A DNA stretch of 64,000 nt from contig NZ_BOOJ01000023.1 in assembly GCF_016863175.1 (NCBI RefSeq), positions 62,001 to 126,000 on the forward strand, written 5' to 3'. A program made the position numbers and the translations under genes. Position 1 is the first letter of the stretch, and every line of letters starts with the position of its first letter. Of the stretch, positions 17,984 to 28,269 are shown piece by piece. This DNA comes from Paraplanobispora siamensis. Lineage in GTDB: Bacteria > Actinomycetota > Actinomycetes > Streptosporangiales > Streptosporangiaceae. The notes below the pieces were generated by a model. That model had not been told where the DNA came from. It did no database searches and saw only the letters and a program-made list of their open reading frames with translations.

Positions 17984-18175
17984 CTAGCGCCGGGAGCCGC
18001 TGAGGGTCTTGCGCCAGTGGAAGCCGCCGGGCAGGTTGACGCTGAGCGTCCGTCGGCCGTCGGCCGTCTTGGTCACGCGGAAGGCACGGTTGCCCCAGCT
18101 GTGCCCGACCCCGCTGCGGGACAGGTTGAGGCGGAACGGCCCCATCTTGACGGATTTCCGGAATCCCCAGCCCAT
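17984..18175 (-). CDS. DUF4236 family protein, copy 2
   Basis: A 63-residue protein, MGWGFRKSVKMGPFRLNLS, with GVGHSWGNRAFRVTKT and VNLPGGFHWRKTL. It is clearly homologous along its whole length to the neighbour at 17646, so the pair arose by tandem duplication. GGGAGG eight bases before ATG 18175 supports the start. Function unknown. Confidence 0.8.
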   Translation of the reverse strand: MGWGFRKSVKMGPFRLNLSRSGVGHSWGNRAFRVTKTADGRRTLSVNLPGGFHWRKTLSGSRR

Positions 18176-18282
18176 TGCTCTTTCCTCCCTTGGTGAATTC
18201 GGGGAATCTCCTCTACCCGTCAGCGCGCCGCCAAACACGGGCAAAGGAACGCGGGAGGAGAGGGCGCGGGCCGGGAGCGGTC

Positions 18283-18981
18283 CTATCCGGCGGTGACCGC
18301 CTCGATGGCGGCGAGGGCTTCGGCGGCGCCGTCGCGCACCCGTGGGTCGTCGTCGCCGAGGCAGGCGGCCACCGGAGCGGCGAGGCCGGGGAGCATCGCG
18401 CGCAGATCCAACGTGGCCCGGGCGACGGCCGCGTCGGCGACCTCCTCGTCCCACTCCTCCTCGTCCTCGTCGGCGTCCTCTTCGTCGGCGTCCTCTTCGT
18501 CTTCGTCTTCAGCGTCGGCGTCCTCGTCGCCCCAGCCGTCCACGGCGAACATCCGCCGCGCGAGCGCGGGGATGTCCGGCTCGCGCCCGGCCGGGTAGGC
18601 CGCGGCCCGCAGTTCGTCCTCGGGGACGCCGGGCCGGGCCGCCTCGGCCACCTCGCGGAGGAAGCCGAGCAGGATCACGCGGAGCGGCTTGACGGCGGAC
18701 TCTCCGCCGGAGTCCCTCCCGGAGAACGGGTCGGCGACCGGCCTGGCCGTCCGCGGATCGGCCAGCAGGCCCGCCACCACCAGGGCCGCCGGAGGGGTGA
18801 CCGTCCAGGGCGTCCCCTGGTGGATCACCGCGCCGCCCAGGTGGAGCACCGCGGCCCGCCGGGCGTCCTCGTCGTCGCCGACCAGCGCCCGCAGGTGGCC
18901 GGGGGTGTCCGAGGCCATGCCGTAGGCGTGGAACAACCGGGACCAGTCGACATCCGCCACCGCGGTCAATCCCATCTGCAT
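18283..18981 (-). CDS. hypothetical protein with acidic tract and HEAT-like C-terminus
   Basis: The 232-residue protein is mainly alpha-helical. Residues about 150-180 form a run of Asp/Glu (DEDADAEDEDEEDADEED region). The C-terminal AACLGDDDPRVRDGAAEALAAIEA resembles a HEAT repeat helix pair, and LAALLHLGGAV-like segments earlier may be degenerate repeats. No catalytic residues are recognised. It could be a scaffold or a protein-protein interaction module. An internal ATG two codons downstream is an equally possible start. Confidence 0.6.
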   Translation of the reverse strand: MQMGLTAVADVDWSRLFHAYGMASDTPGHLRALVGDDEDARRAAVLHLGGAVIHQGTPWTVTPPAALVVAGLLADPRTARPVADPFSGRDSGGESAVKPLRVILLGFLREVAEAARPGVPEDELRAAAYPAGREPDIPALARRMFAVDGWGDEDADAEDEDEEDADEEDADEDEEEWDEEVADAAVARATLDLRAMLPGLAAPVAACLGDDDPRVRDGAAEALAAIEAVTAG

Positions 18982-19024
18982 CCGGGAGATTCTGCCCCAG
19001 CTCTCGCGCCCTCGCGACCCGCGG

Positions 19025-19492
19025 TCAGGAGGAGGACGCCGGCGTCGGCGTCGGCGCGGGCGTGCCCGGCGCGGGGACGGCGGTCTCGGGCATGCCGGGG
19101 AAGGCGTCGATCGACGGGCGCAGGCCGTACGACCGGGTGGCGCACTCCTGCATGGCCAGCGCGGCCATCCGCCGCAGGGACATGTCCTCGGAGGCGGCCA
19201 GCTCCAGATAGGCCGTCGTCACCCTCTCCTCGACCAGCACGGCCAGCTCGACGGCCTGGTCCGCGGTGGAGGGGGTGACGGGCAGCGTGTAGGACACGCC
19301 CGGCTCGGCCGGGGTGCCGCCGCGCGTGGTGATCAGCGCGCGGAGCCGGTCGCGGCGGGCGCGGTGGGCGTTGAAGGCGTTCGTCGCGGTGGCCCGCAGC
19401 CTGCCCGTGGTCCTGGCGGCGATGACCCCGTAGGCGTAGACGGCGGCGTGCTCGGCGGCCAGGGCCGTGCCGAGTCCCTGCTCGGACCTCAC
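19025..19492 (-). CDS. DUF4439 ferritin-like protein
   Basis: The 155-residue protein matches the DUF4439 ferritin-like helical family: LAAEHAAVYAYGVIAART, AFNAHRARRDRLRALI and AVELAVLVEERVTTAYLEL give the four-helix pattern with E/H residues. The C-terminus ends in a Pro/Thr/Ser-rich tail. Its start overlaps the end of the upstream lipoprotein gene by four bases, so the two form a translationally coupled pair. No signal peptide is present here, in contrast with the partner. Confidence 0.72.
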   Translation of the reverse strand: MRSEQGLGTALAAEHAAVYAYGVIAARTTGRLRATATNAFNAHRARRDRLRALITTRGGTPAEPGVSYTLPVTPSTADQAVELAVLVEERVTTAYLELAASEDMSLRRMAALAMQECATRSYGLRPSIDAFPGMPETAVPAPGTPAPTPTPASSS

Positions 19493-19992
19493 AGGGCCCT
19501 CGACAGAGCCGTGGCGTGGGCGGCCTCGCAGGCGCCGATGGAGGCCACCAGCTGGGCCAGCGCGGGAGAGACGTCGGCGACCTGCCGGGAGCGCAGGGCC
19601 GCCGCCTTGCGTTCGAGGTCGCGCAGCTCGCGCACGGAGACCGCCGGTTCCGGCGCCGGGGTCGGCGAGGAGGCGGGACCCCCCGACGACGGGACCGGCG
19701 AGGAGGGCGCCGGAGAGGACGCCGGGCCGTCGGCGGGCAGACGCCTGCGCAGCTCGGCGAGGTGGGCCTCGTGCCGCTGCCGGAAGGGGACGAGCTTACT
19801 CGACGACGCCGAGGCGTAGAGCGCGATCGTCTGCTCCTTGTCCGCGATGAGCTGCCGCAGCAGCACGGTCTCCGGGTCGGGAGGCGCGGACGCGGCCGGT
19901 TCGGGCTGCTCGGCGGAGCATCCCGCGACCATCGCGGCGGCCACGCCGAGAGCGCCGCCCCCCAGCAGGGTGCGCCGGGAGAGGGAACGCAC
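19489..19992 (-). CDS. Tat-exported lipoprotein, ferritin-like partner
   Basis: From GTG 19992 the product has 167 residues and starts VRSLSRRTLLGGGALGVAAAMVAGC, a twin-arginine motif (SRRTLL) followed by a hydrophobic stretch and lipobox (VAGC). GGAGG six bases upstream selects this start over the ATG at 20034. The mature part has a helical pair LIADKEQTIALYAS and FRQRHEAHLAELRRRL, a Pro/Ser-rich linker and another helical region, consistent with a split ferritin-like fold. It would be anchored outside the membrane. It is coupled to the DUF4439 gene at 19025. Confidence 0.75.
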   Translation of the reverse strand: MRSLSRRTLLGGGALGVAAAMVAGCSAEQPEPAASAPPDPETVLLRQLIADKEQTIALYASASSSKLVPFRQRHEAHLAELRRRLPADGPASSPAPSSPVPSSGGPASSPTPAPEPAVSVRELRDLERKAAALRSRQVADVSPALAQLVASIGACEAAHATALSRAL

Positions 19993-20179
19993 GGACGACC
20001 TCCGGTCTAGGGTGGTTGCTGACGCATCTAGCATCGTACGGGTTCACAATGGCAGTCATCGCGCTTCTTGGTCGGCCCCGCCACACCGAGTGGCGCTCTT
20101 TCTACGCCCTGGTGTGGATAGGCTGGTGGACCGCGCGGGCGAGGGACGCCCGCGCAGATCGTGACAATGGGAGGTCGAC

Positions 20180-20701
20180 ATGGGCAGCGCCACATCCCGC
20201 GACCGCCTGATGAAGCTTCTAGAGCCCGTCGTCGAAGCCGAAGGGCTCGACCTGGAGGACGTCACGGTCACTCCGGCGGGTAAGCGGCGGCTGCTGCGCG
20301 TCGTCGTCGACCGTGACGGCGGCGTGAGCCTGGACGACGTCGCGGAGGTCAGCCAAGCCGTCTCCGCCGCGCTGGACGCCGATGACGCGATGGGCTCGGC
20401 GCCGTACGTGCTGGAGGTCTCCTCTCCCGGGGTCGACCGCCCCCTCACCGAACCGCGCCACTGGCGGCGCGCGGTGAAGCGGCTGGTCAAGGCCGACCTG
20501 AGGGACGGCACCTCCCTGGAGGGACGGATCCTCGCCGCCGACGAGACGGGCGTGGATCTGGACGTCGACGGCGTGTCGCACCGCCTCGACCATCAGGACC
20601 TGACCCGAGGCCGGGTGCAGGTGGAGTTCCGCCGGTTCGACGAGACCGACGACGACGGCGACGACGCCGGAGACGACGGCGACGACGGCGACGAGGGCTA
20701 A
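20180..20701 (+). CDS. rimP: ribosome maturation factor RimP
   Basis: The 173-residue protein is needed for late 30S subunit assembly. The N-terminal alpha/beta domain has [15 protein letters not shown] and [18 protein letters not shown], followed by [14 protein letters not shown], a signature of the family, then an SH3-like domain with [10 protein letters not shown]. The last 20 residues are Asp/Gly-rich, an actinobacterial extension. GGGAGG precedes ATG 20180. It is the first gene of the rimP-nusA-rnpM-infB operon. Confidence 0.95.
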   Translation: MGSATSRDRLMKLLEPVVEAEGLDLEDVTVTPAGKRRLLRVVVDRDGGVSLDDVAEVSQAVSAALDADDAMGSAPYVLEVSSPGVDRPLTEPRHWRRAVKRLVKADLRDGTSLEGRILAADETGVDLDVDGVSHRLDHQDLTRGRVQVEFRRFDETDDDGDDAGDDGDDGDEG

Positions 20702-20712
20702 GGGGAAGCCTC

Positions 20713-21717
20713 GTGGACATCGACATGAGCGTCCTGCGCAGCCTGGAGCGGGAGAAGGACATCTCCTTCGACCTGGTCGTCAAGGCGATCGAGGACGCAC
20801 TGCTGATCGCATATTTCCGGACCGAGGGAGCGGCCGCCAAGGCGCGCGCCGAGCTCGACCGGCACACCGGGCACGTGACCATCTACGCCGCCGAGATCGG
20901 CGAGGGCGGGGAGGTGCTCAGGGAGTTCGACGACACCCCGGGCAACTTCAGCCGCATCGCCGCGACCACGGCCAAGCAGGTCATCCTGCAGCAGCTCAGG
21001 GACGCCGAGGACGAGATCAATTTCGGCGAGTTCGCCAGCCGTGAGGGCGAGCTCGTGGCCGGCGTCATCCAGCAGGGCAAGGACCCCCGGGTGGTCCTGG
21101 TGGACCTGGGCAAGATCGAGGCCGTGCTCCCGCACAACGAGCAGGTCCCCGGCGAGGAGTACGTCCACGGAGAGCGCATCCGCTGCTACGTGGTCCAGGT
21201 CAAGAAGGGCCACAAGGGGCCGTCGGTGACGCTGTCGCGCACCCACCCCGGCCTGGTCAAGAAGCTCTTCGCGCTGGAGGTCCCGGAGATCGGCGACGGC
21301 ACGGTCGAGATCGCCGCCGTCGCCCGGGAGGCGGGCCACCGTACGAAGATCGCTGTGCGCTCCCGCCGCCCCGGCGTCAACGCCAAGGGCGCCTGCATCG
21401 GCCCGATGGGCTCGCGGGTGCGCAACGTGATGACCGAGCTGCACGGCGAGAAGATCGACATCATCGACTGGTCGGAGGACCCGGCGGAGTTCGTGGGGAA
21501 TGCCCTCTCGCCCGCCCGTGTTTCCAGTGTCGAGGTGATCGATCCCGCGGGCCGTGCCGCGCGCGTGGTCGTGCCGGACTACCAGCTCTCCCTCGCCATC
21601 GGCAAGGAGGGGCAGAACGCCCGGCTGGCCGCCCGGCTCACCGGCTGGCGCATCGACATCCGCTCCGACGCCCAGGCGGGGGACGCGGCCGGTTCCACAG
21701 ATGCGTCCACACGGTAA
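20713..21717 (+). CDS. nusA: transcription termination/antitermination protein NusA
   Basis: The 334-residue NusA binds RNA polymerase and modulates pausing and termination. The N-terminal domain (residues 1-125) is followed by an S1 domain ([24 protein letters not shown]), KH1 ([25 protein letters not shown]) and KH2 ([21 protein letters not shown]). It lacks the C-terminal acidic repeats of proteobacterial NusA, as is normal for actinobacteria. GTG start, 11 bases after rimP. Its 3' end overlaps rnpM by 17 bases. Confidence 0.96.
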   Translation: MDIDMSVLRSLEREKDISFDLVVKAIEDALLIAYFRTEGAAAKARAELDRHTGHVTIYAAEIGEGGEVLREFDDTPGNFSRIAATTAKQVILQQLRDAEDEINFGEFASREGELVAGVIQQGKDPRVVLVDLGKIEAVLPHNEQVPGEEYVHGERIRCYVVQVKKGHKGPSVTLSRTHPGLVKKLFALEVPEIGDGTVEIAAVAREAGHRTKIAVRSRRPGVNAKGACIGPMGSRVRNVMTELHGEKIDIIDWSEDPAEFVGNALSPARVSSVEVIDPAGRAARVVVPDYQLSLAIGKEGQNARLAARLTGWRIDIRSDAQAGDAAGSTDASTR

Positions 21718-22003
21718 GCTGGAATATGGTGACCAGGTTGCCCCGCAGAGAACATGCGTGGGCTGCCGGGTTCGCACGGTTTACTCCGAGCTGCTCCGCC
21801 TGGTGGTGGTCGAGGGCGTCATCGTCCCCGACCTGCGACGACGGCTCCCGGGGAGAGGTGCTTCGCTGCATCCCGACCTGAGCTGTCTCGAACTCGCCGA
21901 GCGTCGTCGGGCGTTTCCGCGCGCGTTCCGCGCCGCGGGAGCGCTCGATCCGTCGCCGGTGAGACGCCACCTGGAAGGGCTGCAGACCGAAAGGATCGGG
22001 TGA
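21701..22003 (+). CDS. rnpM: YlxR/RnpM family protein (DUF448)
   Basis: The 100-residue product carries [12 protein letters not shown], the signature of the YlxR family, followed by [29 protein letters not shown], which includes the GRG(A)xxH basic RNA-binding loop. In Bacillus and Clostridium this protein (RnpM) binds RNase P RNA and modulates it. The place between nusA and infB is conserved widely. ATG 21701 lies inside the end of nusA; no closer in-frame start precedes the CVGC motif. Confidence 0.88.
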   Translation: MRPHGKLEYGDQVAPQRTCVGCRVRTVYSELLRLVVVEGVIVPDLRRRLPGRGASLHPDLSCLELAERRRAFPRAFRAAGALDPSPVRRHLEGLQTERIG

Positions 22004-22146
22004 AGATGGTTGCCAACTGTCATGTAGGACGCCGAGTTGATGGGCTGGTCAGATAGCTATGAGCGCCTGATGAGCATGCGGCGATGAGTACGTTCACGTA
22101 ACGACGGTCCGGCGGCACTGCCTCCCGGGCCGAGTAAGGGAGTGCA

Positions 22147-25100
22147 GTGGCGAAGGTCCGGGTATACGAGCTCGCCAAGGAGTTCGGTGTTGAGAGCAAG
22201 GTCGTCATGGCCAAGCTCCAGGAGATGGGCGAGTTCGTGCGTTCGGCGTCCTCGACTATCGAAGCACCGGTAGTCCGCAGGCTCACGGAAGCTTTGGGCG
22301 GGCCGAGCAAGGGCTCGTCCGACAGGGGCGGCAACAGGACGCCCAGGCCGCCGCAGGCGGCCCCCCGGCCGGCAGACAGCCAGGCCGGCAACGGCGCTCC
22401 GGCGCCCACCTCAGTCCCGCGGCCGGGACCGGCTCCCAAGCCGGGTCCGCGCCCCGGTCCGGCTCCTCGGCCGGCGGCCCCCGCGCCGCAGGCCCAGCAG
22501 CCCCAGATCCAGCAGCAGCCTCCGGTGCCGCCGCAGCAGCCGTCCCCGGTGCAGCCGCCGCGCTTCGAGGCTCCCCGTCCCGACGCTCCGCGTCCGGCCG
22601 GCCCCGGCCCCAAGCCGGGCCCGCGGCCCGGTCCGGCTCCTCGGCCGGCTCAGGGCGGTCGTCCCGAGGCCGGGCGTCCGGAGGGCCGTCCCACGGGCGG
22701 TCCCGGCGGAGCGCCTTCCGCTCCCCGTCCCGGTGCCGGCGGTGCCAAGCCCGGTCCGCGTCCGGGTCCGCGCGGCCCGCGTCCGGGCAACAACCCGTTC
22801 TCCTCGAACGCCAGCGGCATGGGTCAGGCCCGTCCGCCGCGTCCGGGCGGCCCGGGTGGCCCCGGCGGCCGTGACGGCGGTCCCGGCGACCGCGGCCCGC
22901 GCCCGGGTCCCCGCGAGGACCGCGGCCCGCGTGAGGACCGCGCTCCGCGTGACGGCGCCGGTCCGCGTCCGGCCGGTCCGCGTCCCGGCCCGCCCGGTGC
23001 GGCCGGTCCGCGTCCGGGTCCCGGCGCCGGTGGCCCGCGTCCGGGCGGTGGCGGCGGTGTCGCCGGTCCGCGTCCGGGTGGTCCGCGTCCCAGCCCGATG
23101 ATGATGCCCCAGGGCCGTCCGGCGGGTCCGGGCGGCGGCGGCGCCGGTCGTCCCGGTGGCGGCGGTGGCCGTCCCGGCGGCGGTGCCGGTCGTCCCGGCG
23201 GCGGTGGCCGTCCGGGCGGTGGCGGCGGCTTCGCCGGCCGTCCCGGCGGCGGTGGCGGCGCCGGTCGTCCCGGCACCGGAACCGGTGGTCCCGGTGGCGG
23301 TGGCGGCGGCGGTTTCGCCGGTCGTCCCGGTGGCGGCGGCCGTGGCCGCGGTGGCGGCACGGCGGGTGCCTTCGGCCGTCCGGGCGGACGCCCGGCCCGC
23401 GGTCGCAAGTCCAAGCGCCAGAGGCGCCAGGAGTTCGACAACATGCAGGCCCCGGCGATCGGCGGCGTGCAGGCTCCCCGCGGCGGCGGTCAGACGATCC
23501 GCCTGTCGCGCGGCGCCTCCCTGGCGGACTTCGCCGACAAGATCGGTGCGAACCCCGCGTCGCTGGTGCAGATCATGCTGCACCTCGGCGAGATGGTGAC
23601 CGCCACGCAGTCGGTCAACGAGGAGACGCTGCAGCTGCTGGCCGCCGAGCTCGACTACAACCTCCTGGTCGTCAGCCCGGAGGAGGAGGACCGCGAGCTG
23701 CTCGAGTCCTTCGACATCGAGTTCGGTGAGGACGAGGGCGACGAGGCCGACCTGGTCGCGCGTCCGCCGGTGGTGACCGTCATGGGTCACGTCGACCACG
23801 GTAAGACCAGGCTGCTGGACGCCATCCGCAAGACCAACGTGGTGGCCCGCGAGGCCGGTGGCATCACCCAGCACATCGGTGCCTACCAGATCACCACCGA
23901 GCACGAGGGCGAGCAGCGGCGGATCACCTTCATCGACACCCCGGGTCACGAGGCGTTCACCGCCATGCGTGCCCGCGGTGCCAAGGTCACCGACATCGCC
24001 ATCCTGGTGGTCGCGGCCGACGACGGTGTGAAGCCGCAGACCATCGAGGCGCTGAACCACGCCCAGGCGGCCGACGTGCCGATCGTGGTCGCGGTCAACA
24101 AGATCGACAAGGAGGGTGCGGACCCGAACAAGGTCCGGGCCCAGCTCACCGAGTACGGCCTCGTCGCCGAGGAGTACGGCGGCAGCACGCTGTTCGTCGA
24201 CATCTCCGCCAAGAACGACATCGGCATCGAGGGCCTGCTCGAGGCGGTCCTGCTCACCGCGGACGCCGAGCTCGACCTGCGGGCGAACCCGACGATGGAC
24301 GCCCAGGGCGTCGCCATCGAGGCCCACCTCGACAAGGGCCGCGGCCCGGTGGCGACCGTGCTGGTCCAGCGCGGCACGCTCCGCGTCGGCGACTCGATCG
24401 TCTGTGGCGAGGCCTTCGGCCGCGTCCGGGCGATGCTGGACGAGAACGGCGACTCCATCGAGGAGGCCGACCCGTCGCGTCCGGTCCTGGTGCTCGGTCT
24501 GACCGCGGTGCCCGGCGCCGGTGACAACTTCATCGTCGTCACCGACGACCGGATGGCGCGCCAGATCGCCCAGCAGCGGGCGGCCCGCAAGCGCATCGCC
24601 GACATGGCCAAGTCCGGCCGGCGTCGCACCCTCGAAGAGATCTTCAGCGAGATGGAGAAGGGTCAGGCCGACGAGCTCAAGCTCATCATCAAGGGTGACG
24701 TCTCCGGTTCCGTCGAGGCTCTGGAGGACGCGCTGCTCAAGATCGACGTCGGTGAGGAGGTGCGCCTGCGGGTGCTCCACCGCGCGGTCGGCGCCATCAC
24801 CGAGTACGACGTCAACCTGGCCATGGCCGACGACAACGCCGTCATCATCGGTTTCAACGTGCGTCCCGAGGTCCGGGCGCGCGACCTGGCCGAGCGCGAG
24901 GGCGTCGACATCCGCTACTACTCGGTCATCTACCAGGCGATCGAGGAGATCGAGGCGGCCCTGAAGGGCATGCTCAAGCCCGAGTTCGAAGAGGTCCAGA
25001 TGGGCACCGCCGAAGTCCGCGAGGTCTTCAAGGTGCCGAAGATCGGCAACATCGCCGGTGCGCTGGTCCGCTCGGGTGTCATCGTCCGCAACAGCAAGGC

Positions 25101-25284
25101 TCGCATCATCCGCGGCGGTGTCGTCATCTCCGACAACCTCACCGTGTCGTCGCTGCGTCGCTTCAAGGACGACGCGACCGAGGTCCGCGAGGGCTACGAG
25201 TGCGGTATCGGTGTCGGCTACAACGACATCAAGGTCGACGACGTCATCGAGACCTTCGAGATGCGGGAGAAGCCGCGCGTGTGA
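22147..25284 (+). CDS. infB: translation initiation factor IF-2
   Basis: The 1045-residue GTPase places initiator tRNA on the 30S subunit. An IF2 N-terminal domain ([25 protein letters not shown]) is followed by about 370 residues of Pro/Gly/Arg-rich disordered sequence, then a second IF2 N motif, and the G domain with GHVDHGKT (about 547-554), DTPGHE and NKID. Domains II-IV follow to the C-terminus. The disordered part makes it longer than the E. coli protein (890). GTG start with an AGGGAG run upstream. Confidence 0.97.
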   Translation: MAKVRVYELAKEFGVESKVVMAKLQEMGEFVRSASSTIEAPVVRRLTEALGGPSKGSSDRGGNRTPRPPQAAPRPADSQAGNGAPAPTSVPRPGPAPKPGPRPGPAPRPAAPAPQAQQPQIQQQPPVPPQQPSPVQPPRFEAPRPDAPRPAGPGPKPGPRPGPAPRPAQGGRPEAGRPEGRPTGGPGGAPSAPRPGAGGAKPGPRPGPRGPRPGNNPFSSNASGMGQARPPRPGGPGGPGGRDGGPGDRGPRPGPREDRGPREDRAPRDGAGPRPAGPRPGPPGAAGPRPGPGAGGPRPGGGGGVAGPRPGGPRPSPMMMPQGRPAGPGGGGAGRPGGGGGRPGGGAGRPGGGGRPGGGGGFAGRPGGGGGAGRPGTGTGGPGGGGGGGFAGRPGGGGRGRGGGTAGAFGRPGGRPARGRKSKRQRRQEFDNMQAPAIGGVQAPRGGGQTIRLSRGASLADFADKIGANPASLVQIMLHLGEMVTATQSVNEETLQLLAAELDYNLLVVSPEEEDRELLESFDIEFGEDEGDEADLVARPPVVTVMGHVDHGKTRLLDAIRKTNVVAREAGGITQHIGAYQITTEHEGEQRRITFIDTPGHEAFTAMRARGAKVTDIAILVVAADDGVKPQTIEALNHAQAADVPIVVAVNKIDKEGADPNKVRAQLTEYGLVAEEYGGSTLFVDISAKNDIGIEGLLEAVLLTADAELDLRANPTMDAQGVAIEAHLDKGRGPVATVLVQRGTLRVGDSIVCGEAFGRVRAMLDENGDSIEEADPSRPVLVLGLTAVPGAGDNFIVVTDDRMARQIAQQRAARKRIADMAKSGRRRTLEEIFSEMEKGQADELKLIIKGDVSGSVEALEDALLKIDVGEEVRLRVLHRAVGAITEYDVNLAMADDNAVIIGFNVRPEVRARDLAEREGVDIRYYSVIYQAIEEIEAALKGMLKPEFEEVQMGTAEVREVFKVPKIGNIAGALVRSGVIVRNSKARIIRGGVVISDNLTVSSLRRFKDDATEVREGYECGIGVGYNDIKVDDVIETFEMREKPRV

Positions 25285-25296
25285 CGCCCGTCCCCG

Positions 25297-25330
25297 CCCG
25301 CGCCGGTGCGGTCCGCCGCACCGGCGCGGG
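25297..25330 (+). terminator. strong hairpin after infB
   Basis: CCCGCGCCGGTGCGG pairs perfectly with CCGCACCGGCGCGGG across a TCCG loop (15 base pairs), 12 bases after the infB stop. No U tract follows. It may be a terminator, attenuator or mRNA end-protecting stem between infB and the DUF503 gene. Confidence 0.6.
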
Positions 25331-25359
25331 CGCGGGAAGGCACGTGTGGTGAACCAGCC

Positions 25360-25659
25360 ATGTACGTAGGTGCCTTGACACTGGACATCCTGCTCGGCGA
25401 CGTCCGTTCGCTGAAGCAGAAGCGCTCCGCGGTGCGTCCCATCATCGCCGAGGTGCAGCGCCGGTTCCCGGGGGTGGCGGTCGCCGAGACCGGCCATCTG
25501 GACCTGCACCGCCGTACCGAGATCGGCATCGCGGTCGTCTCCGCCACCGCGGCCAACTGCACCGGTGTGCTGGACGACTGCGAGCGCCTGGTCGCCGGTC
25601 GCCCGGAGATCGAGCTGCTGTCGGCCAGGCAGCGGCTCTACAACGAGGACGAGGACTAG
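25360..25659 (+). CDS. DUF503 family protein (YlxP-like)
   Basis: The 99-residue protein has the DUF503 pattern [23 protein letters not shown] at its start, then [27 protein letters not shown]. The family is almost always encoded between infB and rbfA in Gram-positive bacteria and is thought to act in ribosome biogenesis; biochemical function is not established. ATG 25360 directly precedes the conserved N-terminus. It sits between infB and rbfA here as well. Confidence 0.9.
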   Translation: MYVGALTLDILLGDVRSLKQKRSAVRPIIAEVQRRFPGVAVAETGHLDLHRRTEIGIAVVSATAANCTGVLDDCERLVAGRPEIELLSARQRLYNEDED

Positions 25660-25726
25660 TTACGGACGGCCGGAGACGGGGCAGCGGCTCCGTGACCGGC
25701 CGCCCGCGAGAAGGGGGGAAGCGAAG

Positions 25727-26209
25727 ATGGTGGACGCCGCACGCGCACGCAAGATCGCTGACCGTATCCAGCAGATCGTGGCCGAGCTGCTGGAGCGCCG
25801 CATCAAGGATCCGCGGCTGGGCTTCGTCACCATAACCGACGCCCGGATCACCGCCGACCTCAGCGACGCGACGGTGTTCTACACCGTGTTCGGCTCCGAG
25901 GCCGAGCGGGCCGACTCCGCCGCGGCCCTGGAGAGCGCCAAGGGGCTCATCCGCTCCGAGGTCGGCCGTCAGACCGGCCTGCGCCACACGCCGAGCCTGA
26001 CGTTCACCCACGACCCGCTCCCGGACAACGCCCGCCACCTCGACGACCTGCTCGCCGAGGCCAGGGCCAAGGACGCCGAGATCGCCAGGAAGGCGCAGAG
26101 CGCCCAGTACGCCGGGGAGGCCGACCCCTACAAGCGGCCCGACGAGGACGGCGAATCCGCCGAAAACGCGGACGACTCGTCAGACCGCGCGGGACACTCG
26201 GCAACGTGA
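25727..26209 (+). CDS. rbfA: ribosome-binding factor A
   Basis: The 160-residue KH-like protein binds pre-16S rRNA for 30S maturation. It begins [22 protein letters not shown], continues with [29 protein letters not shown], and has [24 protein letters not shown], all typical. The final 35 residues are an acidic/polar tail. AAGGGGGGAA is upstream of the ATG. The stop overlaps the next gene as GTGA, so DHH-TruB translation is coupled to rbfA. Confidence 0.93.
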   Translation: MVDAARARKIADRIQQIVAELLERRIKDPRLGFVTITDARITADLSDATVFYTVFGSEAERADSAAALESAKGLIRSEVGRQTGLRHTPSLTFTHDPLPDNARHLDDLLAEARAKDAEIARKAQSAQYAGEADPYKRPDEDGESAENADDSSDRAGHSAT

Positions 26210-28116
26210 CGCCCCACCTGCGCGACGACGGTCCGGTGCCCGGGCGTGACTGGGACCGGGCCGTCGAACTGATCTCGTCCGCCGACGAGATCGCCCTCGC
26301 CTGTCACGTCTCACCGGACGGCGACGCGCTCGGCTCGATGCTCGCGGCCGGCATGGCGTTGCGGGCGGCGGGCAGGCGCGTGACGGCCTCCTTCGGCGAC
26401 CGCCGTTTCGAGGTGCCCCGGCTGCTGGGCTTCCTGCCCGGCCAGGACCTCCTGGTCGAGCCCGCCGACTACCCGGCCGCGCCCGACCTGATGATCACCT
26501 TCGACGTGGCCATGGCCGACCGGCTCGGCGTGCTCGCCGAGAACGCCGGCAAGGCCCGCGAGCTGATCGTGGTGGACCACCATCCGTCCAACCCCGGCTT
26601 CGGCACGGTCAACCTCGTCGACCCCGCGGCGCCCTCCACCACCACACTGGTCGAGGAACTGCTGCGCAGGCTCGGCCTGCCGGTCGACGAGGCCGTCGCC
26701 ACCTGCCTGTACACCGGCCTGGTGACCGACACCGGCTCGTTCAGGCACTCCTCCACCACCCCTGCGGCGCACCTCATGGCCGCCCGGCTGGTGGGTGCGG
26801 GCCTGGATCCCGAGGAGATCTCCCGGCGGCTGTGGGACCGCTCGCCGTTCGGCTACCTGAAGGCGCTCAGCGCCGTCCTCGCGCGGGTGACGCTGGAGGC
26901 CGAGGTGGGCGCGGGCCTGGTCTGGACGTTCGTCACCCGCGACGACCGGGCCGCCCACGGCCTGCCGTACGACGCGGTGGAGGGGATCATCGACGTGGTC
27001 CGGCGCGTCGACGAGGCGGAGGTCGCCGTGATCCTCAAGGAGGACGACGACGGGGCCTGGCAGGTCTCCACCCGCTCCAAGGGCGGGGTGGACGTCGCGC
27101 GCCTGTGCGCCGCGCTGGGCGGCGGCGGGCACGCCAGGGCCGCCGGTTTCACCTCCCACCTGCCCGTCGAAGAGACGATGGCGCGGCTGCGCGCGCTTCT
27201 GCAGAAGGATTCCCCCATGAGTACGGCTCGCGCCAAGCGAACCCCGCCGCCGAGCGGGCTGATCATCGTCGACAAGCCCGCCGAGTGGACCTCGCACGAC
27301 GTCGTGGGCAAGCTGCGCGGCATCGCCGGCACCCGCCGGGTCGGCCACGCCGGGACGCTGGACCCGATGGCCACCGGAGTGCTGGTGGTCGGCGTGGAGA
27401 AGGCGACCCGGCTGCTGGGCCACCTGGCCCTCACCGAGAAGGGCTACGACGGCACGATCCGGCTCGGGCAGTCCACCAACACCGACGACGCCGAGGGCGA
27501 GATCGTCGCGACGGCGTCCGCGGCGGCGGTCACCGAGGAGGGCGTCCGCAAGGGCGTCGAGGCGCTGACCGGCCGGATCATGCAGATCCCGCCGCAGGTG
27601 AGCGCCATCAAGGTCAATGGCGAGCGGGCCTACAAGCGGGCCAGGGCCGGGGAGGAGGTCGAGCTCCAGGCGCGTCCGGTCACGGTCTCCGGTTTCGAGG
27701 TCGTCGCCGTGCGCCGCGAGGGCGACCTGGTCGACGTGGACGTCTCGGTGACCTGCTCCAGCGGGACCTACATCCGGGCGCTGGCCCGCGACCTCGGCGC
27801 GGCCCTGGGCACCGGCGGCCACCTGACCGCCCTGCGCCGCACCCGCGTCGGCCCCTACGACCTGTCGATGGCGCGCACGATCGAGGATCTCGGCCGGGAG
27901 TGCGTCATCCTGCCCATGGCCGAGGCGGTCGCCGCGGCCTTCCCGCGCCGCGACGTGACCGAGCAGGAGGCCGCCACGGTGGCGCACGGCGGGCGGCTGC
28001 CCGCCGCGGGGCTGGGCGAGGGCCCGATCGGGGTCTTCGGCCCGGACGGCACGCTCATCGCCCTGGTCGAGGAGCAGGGCAAGATTGCCAAATCCCTGGC
28101 CGTGTTCGTGGGCTGA
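26206..28116 (+). CDS. DHH phosphoesterase (NrnA-like) in one frame with tRNA pseudouridine-55 synthase TruB
   Basis: One uninterrupted 636-codon frame holds two enzymes that are usually separate. Residues 1-335 are a DHH/DHHA1 phosphoesterase of the NrnA oligoribonuclease/pAp phosphatase type, with [13 protein letters not shown] (about 122-125), [10 protein letters not shown] and the DHHA1 [11 protein letters not shown]. From ATG 27217 (residue 338) begins a complete Tru[32 protein letters not shown] with the catalytic Asp (residue 49 from that ATG), and the C-terminal PUA-like part. AGAAGGA seven bases before ATG 27217 could allow separate initiation, so the cell may make a fusion, a free TruB, or both. 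Confidence 0.9.
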   Translation: MTPHLRDDGPVPGRDWDRAVELISSADEIALACHVSPDGDALGSMLAAGMALRAAGRRVTASFGDRRFEVPRLLGFLPGQDLLVEPADYPAAPDLMITFDVAMADRLGVLAENAGKARELIVVDHHPSNPGFGTVNLVDPAAPSTTTLVEELLRRLGLPVDEAVATCLYTGLVTDTGSFRHSSTTPAAHLMAARLVGAGLDPEEISRRLWDRSPFGYLKALSAVLARVTLEAEVGAGLVWTFVTRDDRAAHGLPYDAVEGIIDVVRRVDEAEVAVILKEDDDGAWQVSTRSKGGVDVARLCAALGGGGHARAAGFTSHLPVEETMARLRALLQKDSPMSTARAKRTPPPSGLIIVDKPAEWTSHDVVGKLRGIAGTRRVGHAGTLDPMATGVLVVGVEKATRLLGHLALTEKGYDGTIRLGQSTNTDDAEGEIVATASAAAVTEEGVRKGVEALTGRIMQIPPQVSAIKVNGERAYKRARAGEEVELQARPVTVSGFEVVAVRREGDLVDVDVSVTCSSGTYIRALARDLGAALGTGGHLTALRRTRVGPYDLSMARTIEDLGRECVILPMAEAVAAAFPRRDVTEQEAATVAHGGRLPAAGLGEGPIGVFGPDGTLIALVEEQGKIAKSLAVFVG

Positions 28117-28269
28117 GGGCGCCCGGGCCGCGGCCCGGCGGGAGGCGGGCGACCGGTTCCCGGCCAGGCCGGAGGGGGCGCCGACGGTCAAGGGACTCCC
28201 CGATTGGGGAAAGGCCGGTGGAGCATGGCAGGCTTTAGGGGTCGATCCGTCACAAGGGAAGAGGCTGCG

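Noticed and set aside
18440-18530. Repetitive CCTCGTC/CTTCGTC stretch that looks like tandem repeats
   Set aside because: It is the codon run for the Asp/Glu tract of the minus-strand gene at 18283, not a separate repeat array.
20640-20700. GACGACGGC repeats at the rimP end
   Set aside because: They encode the Asp/Gly C-terminal tail common in actinobacterial RimP.
22411-25509. A 1032-codon open frame antisense to infB
   Set aside because: High-GC codon bias in infB keeps the opposite frame open; the translation is low-complexity Thr/Gly/Arg and Asp/Val/Leu-rich and matches no fold.
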